From SSF53 sp036170535 (GTDB lineage Bacteria > Spirochaetota > Leptospiria > Leptospirales > Leptonemataceae): a DNA stretch of 64,000 bases. Of this stretch, positions 27,696-37,481 are shown one piece after another. Each line of letters begins with the position of its first letter. Positions within the stretch are counted from its first letter, which is position 1. The position numbers and the translations under genes are program-made. The stretch covers positions 32,102 through 96,101 of the forward strand of contig JAVHPJ010000183.1 in assembly GCA_036170535.1 (NCBI GenBank), written 5' to 3'. The notes beneath the pieces are model-generated. The model did not search any database. It was not told the DNA's origin and saw nothing but the letters and a program-made list of their open reading frames with translations.

Positions 27696-29036
27696 ATGAT
27701 AAAAGAAGTTAAGATTCCGGAACTGGGCGAAAACATCGAGACCGCCGAAGTCACGAGCATCCTGGTTAAACCGGGCGATGCCGTGAAAGTCGAGCAGGCC
27801 TTGCTGGAAGTGGAAAGCGACAAGGCCTCCGTCGAAGTGCCGGCGCCTTTCGCTGGCGTCGTGAAAGAGATTCGCGTCAAGGCCGGGCAAAAAATCAAAG
27901 TCGGTCAGGTCATTGTAACAATCGACGACGAGGCGGCCGCTCCGACAAGCGCTGCGTCCGGCGCAACTCCGGCCGCCGACGCTTTTGCGGCGCAATCCAC
28001 CGCCGCAGCCGCGCCCGCTGCGAGTCCTGCACCGCCGAGCGCGTCCGTGCAAACCGCCGCCTCAACCATGTCAACGGCCGCGCCAACTCCGCGACCGGTT
28101 GCGGGCGCCCTGCAGAAACCAGGCGAAATTGGCGCGCCCGCCGCAGCGGCCCCCTCCGTCCGCCGACTCGCGCGGGAATTGGGCGTCGACATCAATCGCG
28201 TGCCGGGCAGCGGCCCGGGCGGACGAATTTCGCGTCCGGATGTTAAGCAATACGTAAAAAGTGTGGTGGAACGGCGCATCGCCGGCCCCTCGGTCGCCGG
28301 CGGCCTGGCGGCGGCCGAGTTGCCGGACTTCTCCCGCTGGGGACCGGTGCGCCGCGAGGCGATGAGCGGCGTGCGTCGCAAGACATCGGATAAAATGGTG
28401 CAGTCCTGGACCACGATCCCGCATGTCACGCAGTTTGACGAAGCGGACGTGACGGCGCTTGAAGACTACCGCAAACGCAAGGCGAAAGAATTTGAAAAGC
28501 GCGGCGTAAAGCTGACCGTTACAGCGGCGCTGCTGAAGACTCTGGCGCAGGCGCTCCGTAAGTTTCCCGAATTTAACGCCAGCGTCGATCTGAACACCGA
28601 TGAAATTATTTTTAAGGACTACGTGCACATCGGCGTTGCGGTGGACACGGATCGGGGACTGTTGGTGCCGGTAATTCGCGATGCGGACAAAAAAGGCATT
28701 CTGGATCTTTCGCGAGAATTAAACGATCTGGCGGAACGCGCGCGCAATCGCAAAACCAAACCGGACGAACTGCAGGGCTCGAATATCAGCCTGACCAACC
28801 TCGGCGGTCTGGGGACGACTTTTTTTACGCCCATCATCAACTGGCCGGACGTCGCCGTGCTCGGCGTGGGTCGCGCCAAAACTCAGGCGGTCTGGAGCGA
28901 GGGCGGCTTTGTTCCGCGGATGATTTTGCCGCTTTCGATCAGCTACGATCATCGCGTCATCGACGGCGCCAACGCCGCGCGCTTTTTACGCTGGATCTGC
29001 GAAGCGCTGGAAGAACCGATTCAGCTTTCACTCTGA
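27696..29036 (+). CDS. aceF: Dihydrolipoyl acetyltransferase, PDH E2
   Basis: A 446-residue E2 with one lipoyl domain (residues 1-78, lipoylated Lys43 in ESDKASVEVP), a long Ala/Pro/Ser linker (about 82-145), a peripheral-subunit-binding domain (about 150-185, SVRRLARELGVDINRV) and the catalytic domain with DHRVIDG near residue 416, containing the active-site His and Asp. One lipoyl domain contrasts with the three of E. coli AceF. It acetylates CoA in the PDH complex. It lies between E1 and E3 genes in the same orientation. Confidence 0.95.
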   Translation: MIKEVKIPELGENIETAEVTSILVKPGDAVKVEQALLEVESDKASVEVPAPFAGVVKEIRVKAGQKIKVGQVIVTIDDEAAAPTSAASGATPAADAFAAQSTAAAAPAASPAPPSASVQTAASTMSTAAPTPRPVAGALQKPGEIGAPAAAAPSVRRLARELGVDINRVPGSGPGGRISRPDVKQYVKSVVERRIAGPSVAGGLAAAELPDFSRWGPVRREAMSGVRRKTSDKMVQSWTTIPHVTQFDEADVTALEDYRKRKAKEFEKRGVKLTVTAALLKTLAQALRKFPEFNASVDLNTDEIIFKDYVHIGVAVDTDRGLLVPVIRDADKKGILDLSRELNDLAERARNRKTKPDELQGSNISLTNLGGLGTTFFTPIINWPDVAVLGVGRAKTQAVWSEGGFVPRMILPLSISYDHRVIDGANAARFLRWICEALEEPIQLSL

Positions 29037-29095
29037 GACGAAAACTCCTCGCAGATCTAGAAAGCAATCACGACGCAAGAATCCATGGAGCGATT

Positions 29096-30505
29096 ATGAG
29101 CGAAAAAGTGCAGGTGGCGGTAATCGGCGGCGGACCGGGCGGGTACGCCGCGGCCTTTCTCGCAGCGGATCTGGGCTTCGAGGTTGCGTTGATCGAAAAA
29201 CGCAAAAATCCAGGCGGCGTATGTTTGTACGAAGGCTGCATACCTTCCAAGGCGCTGCTGCACGCCGCCCACGCGCTATCGGAAGCGAGACACGCGGAAA
29301 AAATCGGCATCAGCTTTGGCGAACCCCGCGTGGATCTCAACCGCCTGCGCGACTGGAAAAATGAAGTAGTCGAGAAGCTGACCGGCGGACTCGGGCAGCT
29401 CGCAAAGGCGCGCAAGGTCCGCTTTATCCAGGGCCGCGCCAGTTTTGTAAGCGCGCACGCGTTGAAAATATCAGGGACGGACGGCGAATCGAGTCTGGAA
29501 TTCGAACATGCGATTATCGCCACCGGTTCTGAGCCGGTGCGCTTCAGCCACTTTCCCGAGTCCGACCGCATTATGGATTCCACCGGCGCGCTCGAGTTGC
29601 GCGACGTGCCGGAACGCCTGCTTGTGCTCGGGGGCGGCTACATCGGCCTTGAGATGTGCACCGTGTATGCGGCTCTCGGCAGCAAGGTCACCGTCTGCGA
29701 AATGGCGGACGCGCTGTTGCCGGGCACGGACGAGGATCTGGTGCGCCCGCTCGCGGAAAAAATCCGTTCGATTTGCGAGGACGTGATGCTCGGCGCGAAA
29801 GTGACCGACGTGCAGGTCGAGTCTGACGGGCTGCGGGTGCGCTTTGACGGCTTAAATCTGAAGACGCCGGAAGCGAAGTTTGATCGGATACTGGTTTCCG
29901 CCGGTCGCCGGCCGATCACCGACGGACTCGGACTGGAAAACACCGCCGTGCGCGTCACAGATCGCGGCTTTATCAAAGTTGATGAGCAACGTCGCACTTC
30001 GGAGAAGAACATCTACGCGATTGGCGACGTGGCCGGACAGCCCATGCTCGCCCACAAGGCCTCGCACGAAGGGCGCACCGCCGTCGAGGCGCTGGCCGGG
30101 AAAAAAGTCGCGTTTGAGCCCTACGCCATTCCGGCGGTCGTATTCACTGATCCCGAGATTGCGTATTGCGGCCTGACAGAACGCCAGGCGAAAGAACAGG
30201 GTCGCACCGTTAGCGTGGCGCGTTTTCCCTGGGCCGCCTCCGGCCGCACCCTGACCCTTGCGCGCACGGAGGGTTTCACCAAGCTGTTGATCGATCCGGA
30301 AACAAACCGCGTGCTGGGCGCGGGCATTGTGGGACCGGGCGCCGGCGAACTGATTGCGGAATGCGTCCTGGCGATTGAAATGGGCGCCGTCGCCGAAGAC
30401 CTCGCGCTCACCATTCATCCGCATCCGACGCTTTCTGAAACAATTATGGAAAGCGCGGAAGTGTTCCTGGGTCACAGTACGCACGTGTACCGACCCAAAA
30501 AATAG
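29096..30505 (+). CDS. lpdA: Dihydrolipoyl dehydrogenase, PDH E3
   Basis: A 469-residue FAD disulfide reductase. FAD-binding GGGPGGYAA is at residues 11-19; the redox pair is in GGVCLYEGCIPSK near residue 45; the NAD-binding GGGYIGLE is near residue 180; the second FAD motif is in IYAIGDVAG; the catalytic His-Glu pair is in HPHPTLSE near the C-terminus. It reoxidises the lipoyl groups of E2. A Shine-Dalgarno GGAG sits six bases before the start. It follows aceF by 59 bases. Confidence 0.95.
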   Translation: MSEKVQVAVIGGGPGGYAAAFLAADLGFEVALIEKRKNPGGVCLYEGCIPSKALLHAAHALSEARHAEKIGISFGEPRVDLNRLRDWKNEVVEKLTGGLGQLAKARKVRFIQGRASFVSAHALKISGTDGESSLEFEHAIIATGSEPVRFSHFPESDRIMDSTGALELRDVPERLLVLGGGYIGLEMCTVYAALGSKVTVCEMADALLPGTDEDLVRPLAEKIRSICEDVMLGAKVTDVQVESDGLRVRFDGLNLKTPEAKFDRILVSAGRRPITDGLGLENTAVRVTDRGFIKVDEQRRTSEKNIYAIGDVAGQPMLAHKASHEGRTAVEALAGKKVAFEPYAIPAVVFTDPEIAYCGLTERQAKEQGRTVSVARFPWAASGRTLTLARTEGFTKLLIDPETNRVLGAGIVGPGAGELIAECVLAIEMGAVAEDLALTIHPHPTLSETIMESAEVFLGHSTHVYRPKK

Positions 30506-30551
30506 ACGCACGCCGCGCCGGCATTCGATTCAGAAGAACCAGGAGAAGACT

Positions 30552-31028
30552 ATGAAGAAAACTATTTCGATCACGATCGTGTTTGCGGGCGCACTGTCCG
30601 CCAGCCTGGCGCTGTACGCCCAGAATCCAGGCGGACAGAATCCGAGTCAAAACCGGCCGCGCGGGGAAGGTCAGGGAGTCTGTCAGGCGGATCGCCAGCG
30701 CTTCTGCGCGACCGTGCAACCGGGCCAGGGGCGCATCGCCCAGTGTCTGAATCAAAACAAGGCGCAACTTTCGGCGCCGTGCCGTCAAAAGTTGGAGCAA
30801 CGCATGAATCGCATGCGGGCGCGCGCCCAACAGGTGCGTCAGTCCTGCCGTGCCGACGTGCAACAATTCTGCTCGGGAGTTGCGCGCGGACAGGGTCGCG
30901 TCTATCAGTGCTTGAAGCAAAACGAGGCGCAGCTCTCGGCGGCGTGCAAGGCGGCCATCCAACCGCAACCCGCTCCCGCGGCGGAATCCACGGAAATCCC
31001 GGAACCCGTCGAACCGACGCTCGAATAA
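30552..31028 (+). CDS. Secreted cysteine-rich-repeat protein
   Basis: A 158-residue protein with a classical signal peptide (MKKTISITIVFAGALSASLA, cleavage after LYA) and two Cys-rich repeats of about 45 residues, each with the pattern C..D...FC......G.GR...CL..N...LS..C. This matches the Cys-rich GLG1/FGFR-type repeat known from animal Golgi protein and found in some bacteria. The C-terminus is Pro/Glu-rich. A good Shine-Dalgarno (AGGAGAAG) precedes the ATG. The gene follows lpdA by 46 bases and precedes a strong terminator, so it is likely cotranscribed with the PDH genes. Role unknown. Confidence 0.85.
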   Translation: MKKTISITIVFAGALSASLALYAQNPGGQNPSQNRPRGEGQGVCQADRQRFCATVQPGQGRIAQCLNQNKAQLSAPCRQKLEQRMNRMRARAQQVRQSCRADVQQFCSGVARGQGRVYQCLKQNEAQLSAACKAAIQPQPAPAAESTEIPEPVEPTLE

Positions 31029-31061
31029 TTCCGCGCACAGCACGGGCAGCGTCGCTGACCG

Positions 31062-31094
31062 GGCGCGTCGTTAAAAAACGGCGCGCCTTTTTTG
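31062..31094 (+). terminator. Strong intrinsic terminator of PDH operon
   Basis: GGCGCGTCGTT, loop AAAA, AACGGCGCGCC (one G-T pair in an otherwise perfect 11-bp stem), then TTTTTT. It lies 34 bases past the stop of the Cys-rich-repeat gene. Confidence 0.92.
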
Positions 31095-31205
31095 TTAAGT
31101 TCTGGCGCGCCCGGCGCCCGTAGCGCAATTAAAGTGGCGCCATTCGGTCCTCTGCGCGTCACAATTGTTGTCGGAGCGCGGCCGACCCAGGCAGGATGTA
31201 AGCGC

Positions 31206-32555
31206 ATGACCCACAACTTTGACTACCTTGTGATTGGCGGCGGCTCCGGCGGGCTGGCCTCGGCCCGTCGCGCGGCCTCTTACGGCGCCCGCGTTGCGCT
31301 GTTCGAAAGCGCGCGCCTGGGCGGCACCTGCGTGAATGCGGGCTGCGTGCCTAAGAAGATCATGTGGAACGCTGCGAGCATCGCGGAGGCGTTGGGCGAC
31401 GCAACCGGCTACGGATTTGATCTGGAACGGCGCGGCTTCGACTGGCGGCGGCTCAAAACAGCGCGCGACGCCTACATCCTGCGCCTGAACGGAATTTACG
31501 AACGAAACCTGACCAAAGACGGAGTCGAGATTGTGCGCGGCTTCGCACGCTTTGCAGATGCACGCACCCTGATTGTTAACGAGGAGCGCTACACTGCGCC
31601 GCATATTTTGATCGCAAGCGGGGGACGTCCGCAAATCCCGGACCTGCCCGGCGCGGATCTGGGCCTGACTTCCGACGGATTTTTCGACCTCGAAACGCCG
31701 CCCGCGCGCGCAGCCATCGTCGGCGCCGGCTACATCGCAGTCGAGCTCGCGGGCGTGCTCGCGGCGCTCGGTTCGGAAGTGACCCTGGTATTGCGAAACG
31801 AGCAGTTCTTGCGAAAGTTCGACGCAATGCTGCGCGAAACCCTGCTCGAAGAAATGCTTAAACAGGGCGTCGATGTGGCGGCCTGCACCCATCTGGCCCG
31901 ACTGGAACGCGAGAGCGACGGTCGCATCAGCTTTGTATCCGATCGCGGCGATCGACGCTCCGGCTTTGACGCCGTTTTCTGGGCGGCCGGTCGCGCGCCG
32001 CTGACCGCGCCCCTGGCTCTGGACCAGGCGGGCGTGCGCACTTCGCCGGAAGGGCATATTATAACCGATGAATTTCAGAACGCCTCGGCGCCGGGAATAT
32101 ACGCCGTGGGCGACGTAACCGGCCGCGCGCCGCTGACGCCCGTCGCCATCGCCGCCGGCCGCCGCCTGGCGGATCGACTTTTCGGCGGCAAAGATCAGGC
32201 GAAACTCAGCTATGAACTGATCCCCACAGTGATCTTCTCCCATCCGCCGATTGGCACAGTCGGCCTGAGCGAGGACGAGGCGCGCGAAACCTACGGCGAC
32301 GACGTCAAGATCTATTCCAGCCGTTTTGTGAATCTCTATCACGGCGTGCTGGAACGTAAAAGCGCCTCGGCGATCAAACTGGTCTGCACCGGCCCCGACG
32401 ATCGCGTGATCGGCCTGCATGTGATTGGCGCCGGCGCAGACGAAATGCTGCAGGGTTTCGCGGTGGCGATCAAGATGGGCGCGACAAAACGCGACTTTGA
32501 CGATACGGTCGCCATCCATCCGACGGCGGCGGAAGAAGTCGTCACGCTGCGCTGA
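31206..32555 (+). CDS. gor: Glutathione reductase-type NADPH disulfide reductase
   Basis: A 449-residue flavoprotein. FAD-binding GGGSGGLASARR is near the N-terminus; the redox pair lies in GGTCVNAGCVPKKIMWN, almost identical to glutathione reductase; NAD(P)-binding GAGYIAVELAG near 170 is followed by LRNEQFLRKFD, whose Arg residues are the NADPH 2'-phosphate ligands of Gor; the C-terminus HPTAAEEVVTLR gives the catalytic His and Glu of the partner subunit. I start at the ATG at 31206 (AGGA nine bases upstream). It keeps glutathione reduced in the cytosol; SodC nearby fits an oxidative-stress theme, though the two are not cotranscribed. Confidence 0.92.
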   Translation: MTHNFDYLVIGGGSGGLASARRAASYGARVALFESARLGGTCVNAGCVPKKIMWNAASIAEALGDATGYGFDLERRGFDWRRLKTARDAYILRLNGIYERNLTKDGVEIVRGFARFADARTLIVNEERYTAPHILIASGGRPQIPDLPGADLGLTSDGFFDLETPPARAAIVGAGYIAVELAGVLAALGSEVTLVLRNEQFLRKFDAMLRETLLEEMLKQGVDVAACTHLARLERESDGRISFVSDRGDRRSGFDAVFWAAGRAPLTAPLALDQAGVRTSPEGHIITDEFQNASAPGIYAVGDVTGRAPLTPVAIAAGRRLADRLFGGKDQAKLSYELIPTVIFSHPPIGTVGLSEDEARETYGDDVKIYSSRFVNLYHGVLERKSASAIKLVCTGPDDRVIGLHVIGAGADEMLQGFAVAIKMGATKRDFDDTVAIHPTAAEEVVTLR

Positions 32556-32571
32556 GGCGCAAACCTGCGCA

Positions 32572-34539
32572 CTAACGTCCGTTAGTGGAATACTGATACA
32601 GATGAACCGGCGCAACGCTCGCCGGAGTCGCGAGACTGCGCGGAAGCAGAACGCCGTGCCCCTGATAGGCGCCAAGGTTCGGCGTGACCAGGCAGCGCTC
32701 GCCGCTTTCACACAGGCCGTCGTCGTCGCCGTAATTATCGCCGAGAAACTCAACCGTTCCTTTGAGAAAGGTCTGTAAGCTGCCGTCGCTGAACAGGTGC
32801 GTTTGGACATCGCCGAGCGCATCCGCCGCAGAATTCAAAAATGGATTCGCCGGCGAAGCGCGCAACGACCAATCGTAGATTGCGCACACAGCGGCGCCCG
32901 AGCAGTAGTCTCGCAGGGCCGGGTCGACCGGCGAAGTCGCGAGGCGCGCCCACAGTCGGTAATCATTTTGAAAGTTCAGCCAGTCGCCCACCTGCGCATA
33001 GTCGGCCCGGCCGGCGACATCGGCGGAGGCGTTGCTCGCGTCGTCAGTCAAACCGATAAATGCATCACCCGGCGAGGTCGCATAGGCGAGCGTCGCGTCG
33101 CTCGAATGTCCGCTGTAGACGCTTGAGCCTTCCGCGCCGGTGTCCGTGCAGGTTCCGGCGACCAGACCGGCGCCTGCGCCGACGGAGTTGTCGCAGGCGC
33201 CGCTCGTATTCGCGCCGACGTAAAGCCGTCCGCGAAACTGGTTGCCGGCGGCGGCGCCGCTGAGAGCGACTCCGAAGGTCGTGGTCGAGACCCCGGCGAC
33301 ATTCCGGAACAGCGAATTTGAGGAACTGATTTCGAGACCGCTGAAGGCGGTATTGGCGCCCAGAAAATTCAAGACCGCGCCGTTGTTGCCGGTCGCCGAG
33401 GCGACGATTGCGCGACTCTGGAAGCCGACGGCCGTCACATTCGCGAGCACGACGTCCGGACTGAGCATAAGAACGCCGTTGGTAAAAGACGCTACGGCGA
33501 CCAGTCCGCTGAGGGAGTTGCGCTGGCTGTTGTTGAAAAAGCGCACGCCCTGATTTGAAAGATTGCCCGCCGCCAGATCGCGCAGCGCGTTAAAACTTGA
33601 TGCATCGAATTCCACCGCGGTCATCAGTGCATTACCGACGCGCACGTCTTTTAGAAGCGCCCCGCGCGCATTGGCCAGCAATACTGCGCCCGTTCCGCCC
33701 GACCCGTTCTGGATGCGCACGCGGTTGATGACGGTTCGCGAAGCGCCGTTCACTGCAACGGCGGACGCGTCGTCGCCCAGATCAAAATCGCCCTCCACCC
33801 AGACTTCGTTTCCGGAAACGGTTACGAGCGTCTGGCCAGGCGTTGCAAGCGTCCCGCTGATGCGCACGCCGGGTTTGCCCACGAGCGTAACACGCGGCTG
33901 ATCCAGGACGTAGGTCGCATTCGGGTTAGTCGTTACCAGGTAAATCGAGTCGCTCACGGAGGTCGCCGCCGCCAGTCCGGAGTTTGCAATCAGGATGGGA
34001 TTGCTCCACCAGCGCTCATGATTCGTATACGAACCCAGCACATACCGACTCACGATCACGGCATTATTCTTGAACTGGCCCGTTGAAAAATCCACCACGT
34101 CCGCAATGCCGCGCCCGGTCTTAAACCCGGCCATGACAAAGCGCACCGGCAACGTGGAATCGTCGCACTGCCATTCAAACGCGTCCAGGGAATCGCGCGC
34201 GCTCAAATCGGCGCAGCCAGCGACGGCGTAGACCGGAACGGCGCGTAGAAAGGCGCCGTTTAAACACTGATTGCTCTCCGTCACCGGCGGCGCGGGACAC
34301 GGCGTTCCGCTGAGTTTCAGCGGATTCACGTTATCGCGAAGCACGTACTGATTCCAGTTGGACAGACCTGGATACAACGGCTCAAAGCGGCCGAGAGCCG
34401 GCGCAGGATTGTACAGGAGCAAGGCGAAGGCGTCGAAGCAGCCCGGTCCGGAACAGTACGCGTGGGGCGCGCAGCCGGCTGCGACCGAGCCGGCGAGCAA
34501 CGCAGCGGCCAGTAACACGTGGGCGCCCCGTAAGTTCAT
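32572..34539 (-). CDS. Large lipoprotein with predicted beta-helix
   Basis: A 655-residue lipoprotein (signal MNLRGAHVLLAAALLAG, Cys preceded by VAAG). From about residue 240 to 480 it has short repeats of the form x-N-x-x-x-G-V/I-x-x-x-x-x with conserved small and Asn residues (for example NRVRIQNGSGGTG, NSLSGLVAVASF), typical of a right-handed parallel beta-helix. Cys pairs in the N-terminal part may form disulfides. No catalytic motif is recognised. It is 92 bases downstream of another large lipoprotein gene on the same strand; both are probably surface exposed. Adhesion or polysaccharide binding is a guess. Confidence 0.8.
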   Translation of the reverse strand: MNLRGAHVLLAAALLAGSVAAGCAPHAYCSGPGCFDAFALLLYNPAPALGRFEPLYPGLSNWNQYVLRDNVNPLKLSGTPCPAPPVTESNQCLNGAFLRAVPVYAVAGCADLSARDSLDAFEWQCDDSTLPVRFVMAGFKTGRGIADVVDFSTGQFKNNAVIVSRYVLGSYTNHERWWSNPILIANSGLAAATSVSDSIYLVTTNPNATYVLDQPRVTLVGKPGVRISGTLATPGQTLVTVSGNEVWVEGDFDLGDDASAVAVNGASRTVINRVRIQNGSGGTGAVLLANARGALLKDVRVGNALMTAVEFDASSFNALRDLAAGNLSNQGVRFFNNSQRNSLSGLVAVASFTNGVLMLSPDVVLANVTAVGFQSRAIVASATGNNGAVLNFLGANTAFSGLEISSSNSLFRNVAGVSTTTFGVALSGAAAGNQFRGRLYVGANTSGACDNSVGAGAGLVAGTCTDTGAEGSSVYSGHSSDATLAYATSPGDAFIGLTDDASNASADVAGRADYAQVGDWLNFQNDYRLWARLATSPVDPALRDYCSGAAVCAIYDWSLRASPANPFLNSAADALGDVQTHLFSDGSLQTFLKGTVEFLGDNYGDDDGLCESGERCLVTPNLGAYQGHGVLLPRSLATPASVAPVHLYQYSTNGR

Positions 34540-34631
34540 CTCAAGGAGCCAGATTGGCCGGGCGCGGGGGGCCGGCAAGTGCGATTGCCGGCGCGCCGCA
34601 CGCAACTGCACTTTCGCACGAGTCGCTGCGA

Positions 34632-37154
34632 TCAGTTGCCGGCCATCGCGCTCAATTCCGTCAGCGACAGCGCGCGATTCCAGATGTACGCTTCGCCTAT
34701 GCGACCATTCAGGTTGGCGCCGGAGCCGGGCCAGGCGCCCACCCGCACGCGCGCTCCGCCGCCAGCCGAGGTGGTCGGACTCAAAACGCCCGCAACGACC
34801 TGGACGCCGTCGACGTACAGTCGCGACTGGCCCGCGCCGGCGTCGTGCACCGCGCAGACAAACCGCCACACGCCGGGAGTCAGAGCCGGATCGGGTATGG
34901 ATCCCGGCGCATCCAGTTCCGTATTATTCAGACTGATGCGCAATCCATTGCCGTAGAGGCCAAAGGAGTAGCCGTCGCCCGGATTATTTCGCCCGTAGCC
35001 CAGGACCGCCGCCATTCCGGACGCGGGCCAACTCTGGGGCGAGATCCAGGCGCACAGGGTTCGGCTGGTTGCTGCGAGGCCCAGCCCGGTTAGATCAGCG
35101 GAGTCCAGCGACTGGTTTACGCCGTTCAGATTGTAAGCCCCGCCTGCGTCGCCGAAACGTCCGGCGCCCGCGGCGATCGGTCCGCCATTTTCGCCCAGGG
35201 CGGCGCCTGCGATGACTTCCGTTCCGGCGCCGTTCAGCGGAAAAAAGCGGCCCATGTTGTTCCAGAGGATCGGCCGCGGCGGGGCGGCGACGGCGCTGCA
35301 ATTGCCTGGCGGCGGCGCCGATCCGTCGCAGGCCTGTACGACGAACCAGCGTTCGCCGCCAAGTCCCCCCAGATTGAACGAGTTCGCGCCTGGCGCGGTG
35401 GGCGTTCCCGGCGCGACAAAGGGGCCCGCCAGGATCGTATTATGATAGATGCGATAATAAATGGCCGCGGCGGTAGAGCGATTGTCGCTTGCATCCGTCC
35501 AGCGTAAGAACGCAAGCGATGCGCTCAGCGGAGACGCGTGGCGAAGTCCGGCGAATGTCGGCGCTGTTGTGTCGATTACGAGATTTTCCGCCGCCAGCGC
35601 GGTTGGCAGAACAAAGCTCAGATTCGCTGCAATCGAAGTGCCCGCATCCGCAATCGAGCCGCCGTTCAGCGCGAGCGCGCCGGAATCTGCGAGGTCCAGG
35701 ACTCCGCTCGCGTTGTTATCGCCCGCGGCTATTGTGTAAGTGCAGTTGATCGACGCGGCCGTCGCTGTCGCGCAGAGCGCGCCCGGCGCGCCGACAGGCA
35801 TGCTGTTTAGTTTCAGGCGAATGTTCCCGCCCGCGACGGTCACGTTGCTTGAAAACACAATGGTGATGACAATCGACGCGGCCCCCGCATTTAACTGCTG
35901 CGGGCCGGAGACCGAACTCGAAATTGCCAGCACGCCCGGCGCGGTTCCGACGACAACGTTGATCGCTCCCGAAGCGTACAGGGGCGCCGGATTGCCGGCG
36001 AGATCGCGAGCAAGCGCAGTTGTGCCATCGTTAACGTGCAGCGTGTACGCGCCCGGAGCCAGCGGCGCCGCCGGAGTGAGCGTCGCCGCCGCGCCGCTGT
36101 GGACCAGGCCGCCGCCGATGCAGTCGCCGAGCCCGTTGCGCAGTTGCAACGCGTGCGCCGGATCGCAAACGCCGGTCGCCGCCTGCATGCTGAGCGCGCT
36201 GCCGAGCATAACTTCGTCAAACTGGATCAAAAATTGCGCCGTATCTGCGGCGGTGGCGCCGGTCGGCGGCGATTGCGACGCAACAGTCGGCGCAACCGTA
36301 TCAACGCGCGCGCCCGACGCAGACAACGCATTTGCATCGCCCGTCCCGATCGGAGCCGTCAATACTGCGTTAAAGCCGCCGGGCGGCGCCAGGTTCTGCA
36401 CGGACCCGCCCGGCCCGATCGCCGCAGCCGAAGCCAGCTCGAGAACTTGGCCGACGCCCGTATCCTCGCCGGGCGCAGGCGTGTAACTGAAGCGTAGCGT
36501 CGTTCCGCCTGCGCCGTCGACATAGGCTGCGCCGCCGCCGTTGTTCAACGCGATCGACGGCGCGGGGCCGACCTGCACCGGTCCGTCGAACTCGACAAAA
36601 ATGGCGATTGGCGTTCCCGAGGAAAATACGCGATTCTGATCCGCGGCAGCAAGAAAAACCCGACGCACTTCCTGACCGCGAAAGCGACCCGTGCGAAAGT
36701 GCAGAATGCGTTCCTGCACAAGGGAGCGTCCTTGCCGATCGCGGATGGCCGGCGTCAGACAGACTTGATAGTCCGTTTCTTCGAAAAAACCGGAACTGGG
36801 GTGAAAGACAAAAGTGGGATTGCCCGCAATATCCAGGCTCCCGCCGATACAGGTGTTAAACCCGTTACTGCTGACCCGAACGCTGCCCGTGCAGGCGCCG
36901 CTGAAGGGTTGCACCGCCAACGAAGCCTCGTCGATCGCCGAGGCGAAACCGAGCGTGATGGTTTGGTTCAGCGCGACGCCGGCGGCCCCGTCCGCCGGAA
37001 TCGCCGTCGCCAGTTCCAGGGAATCGGCAATGCCGAGCATGGCGAGCAGATTCAGCGGCGCGTTTTCCTGGAAGGCCGGCAGACACCCGCCGGCCATCGA
37101 CGCAAAAACGACGACGGAATTACGCAGTGCGGACTGAAACGACGCGAAGCGCAT
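34632..37154 (-). CDS. Large lipoprotein with bacterial Ig-like and LamG-like domains
   Basis: About 840 residues. The signal peptide ends at a Cys preceded by MAGG. Two SbsA-type Ig-like (Big_5) domains are seen: about residues 50-155 (IPADGAAGVALNQTITLGF) and about 290-385 (SPPTGATAADTAQFLIQF). Around 540-640 is a fibronectin-like segment (LAFLRWTDASDNRS). The last ~200 residues form a LamG/concanavalin-like domain (FPLNGAG, GAYNLNGVNQSL, RTLCAWI, YGLYGNGLRI). I chose the ATG at 37154; a GTG at 37163 is an alternative. It should be an outer-surface protein with a sugar- or protein-binding C-terminal domain. The combination is common in Leptospira-like surface lipoproteins. Confidence 0.82.
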   Translation of the reverse strand: MRFASFQSALRNSVVVFASMAGGCLPAFQENAPLNLLAMLGIADSLELATAIPADGAAGVALNQTITLGFASAIDEASLAVQPFSGACTGSVRVSSNGFNTCIGGSLDIAGNPTFVFHPSSGFFEETDYQVCLTPAIRDRQGRSLVQERILHFRTGRFRGQEVRRVFLAAADQNRVFSSGTPIAIFVEFDGPVQVGPAPSIALNNGGGAAYVDGAGGTTLRFSYTPAPGEDTGVGQVLELASAAAIGPGGSVQNLAPPGGFNAVLTAPIGTGDANALSASGARVDTVAPTVASQSPPTGATAADTAQFLIQFDEVMLGSALSMQAATGVCDPAHALQLRNGLGDCIGGGLVHSGAAATLTPAAPLAPGAYTLHVNDGTTALARDLAGNPAPLYASGAINVVVGTAPGVLAISSSVSGPQQLNAGAASIVITIVFSSNVTVAGGNIRLKLNSMPVGAPGALCATATAASINCTYTIAAGDNNASGVLDLADSGALALNGGSIADAGTSIAANLSFVLPTALAAENLVIDTTAPTFAGLRHASPLSASLAFLRWTDASDNRSTAAAIYYRIYHNTILAGPFVAPGTPTAPGANSFNLGGLGGERWFVVQACDGSAPPPGNCSAVAAPPRPILWNNMGRFFPLNGAGTEVIAGAALGENGGPIAAGAGRFGDAGGAYNLNGVNQSLDSADLTGLGLAATSRTLCAWISPQSWPASGMAAVLGYGRNNPGDGYSFGLYGNGLRISLNNTELDAPGSIPDPALTPGVWRFVCAVHDAGAGQSRLYVDGVQVVAGVLSPTTSAGGGARVRVGAWPGSGANLNGRIGEAYIWNRALSLTELSAMAGN

Positions 37155-37481
37155 GGGATTCACAAAGATGTAATTTCATCAATAGTTAAGTAAATTTAGT
37201 TTTACGATGCCAGGGCCGCCTGACTGACCTGAGTGCGGCGCCTTCGCGCAGATTGTCGACACATTGTTGTACTTTCTTACATATCGCGACTGCAACGCAA
37301 TTGCGCCTGTGCGCGGGTCGTTCGCAGCGCACGCCTGCGGAAAAATGCCCCTGTCCCGGCCGGCTCCGCTATGCCGGCGCGGTGAAAAGGTGCGCGCAAA
37401 CCGGCGCCGGAGCGACCGCGCAGGCCCGGTTTACGGCCGGGATTCGCTTGCCCGGGGGACCGAATTTGAGGAATTCACACT
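37155..37481. promoter_or_regulatory. Divergent intergenic region with AT-rich segment
   Basis: These 327 bases separate the leftward Ig/LamG lipoprotein from the rightward beta-galactosidase. The left ~50 bases are strikingly AT-rich compared with the surroundings, as expected for the lipoprotein promoter. Farther right, TTGTCG and TTACAT spaced by 18 bases (about 37252-37281) are a weak promoter candidate for the beta-galactosidase. GAGG at 37468-37471 is its probable ribosome binding site. No operator repeat is evident. Confidence 0.35.

Noticed and set aside
31095..32822. 575-codon open frame antisense to the glutathione reductase gene
   Set aside because: The real gene on the opposite strand has intact FAD, redox and NADPH motifs; this frame has none.
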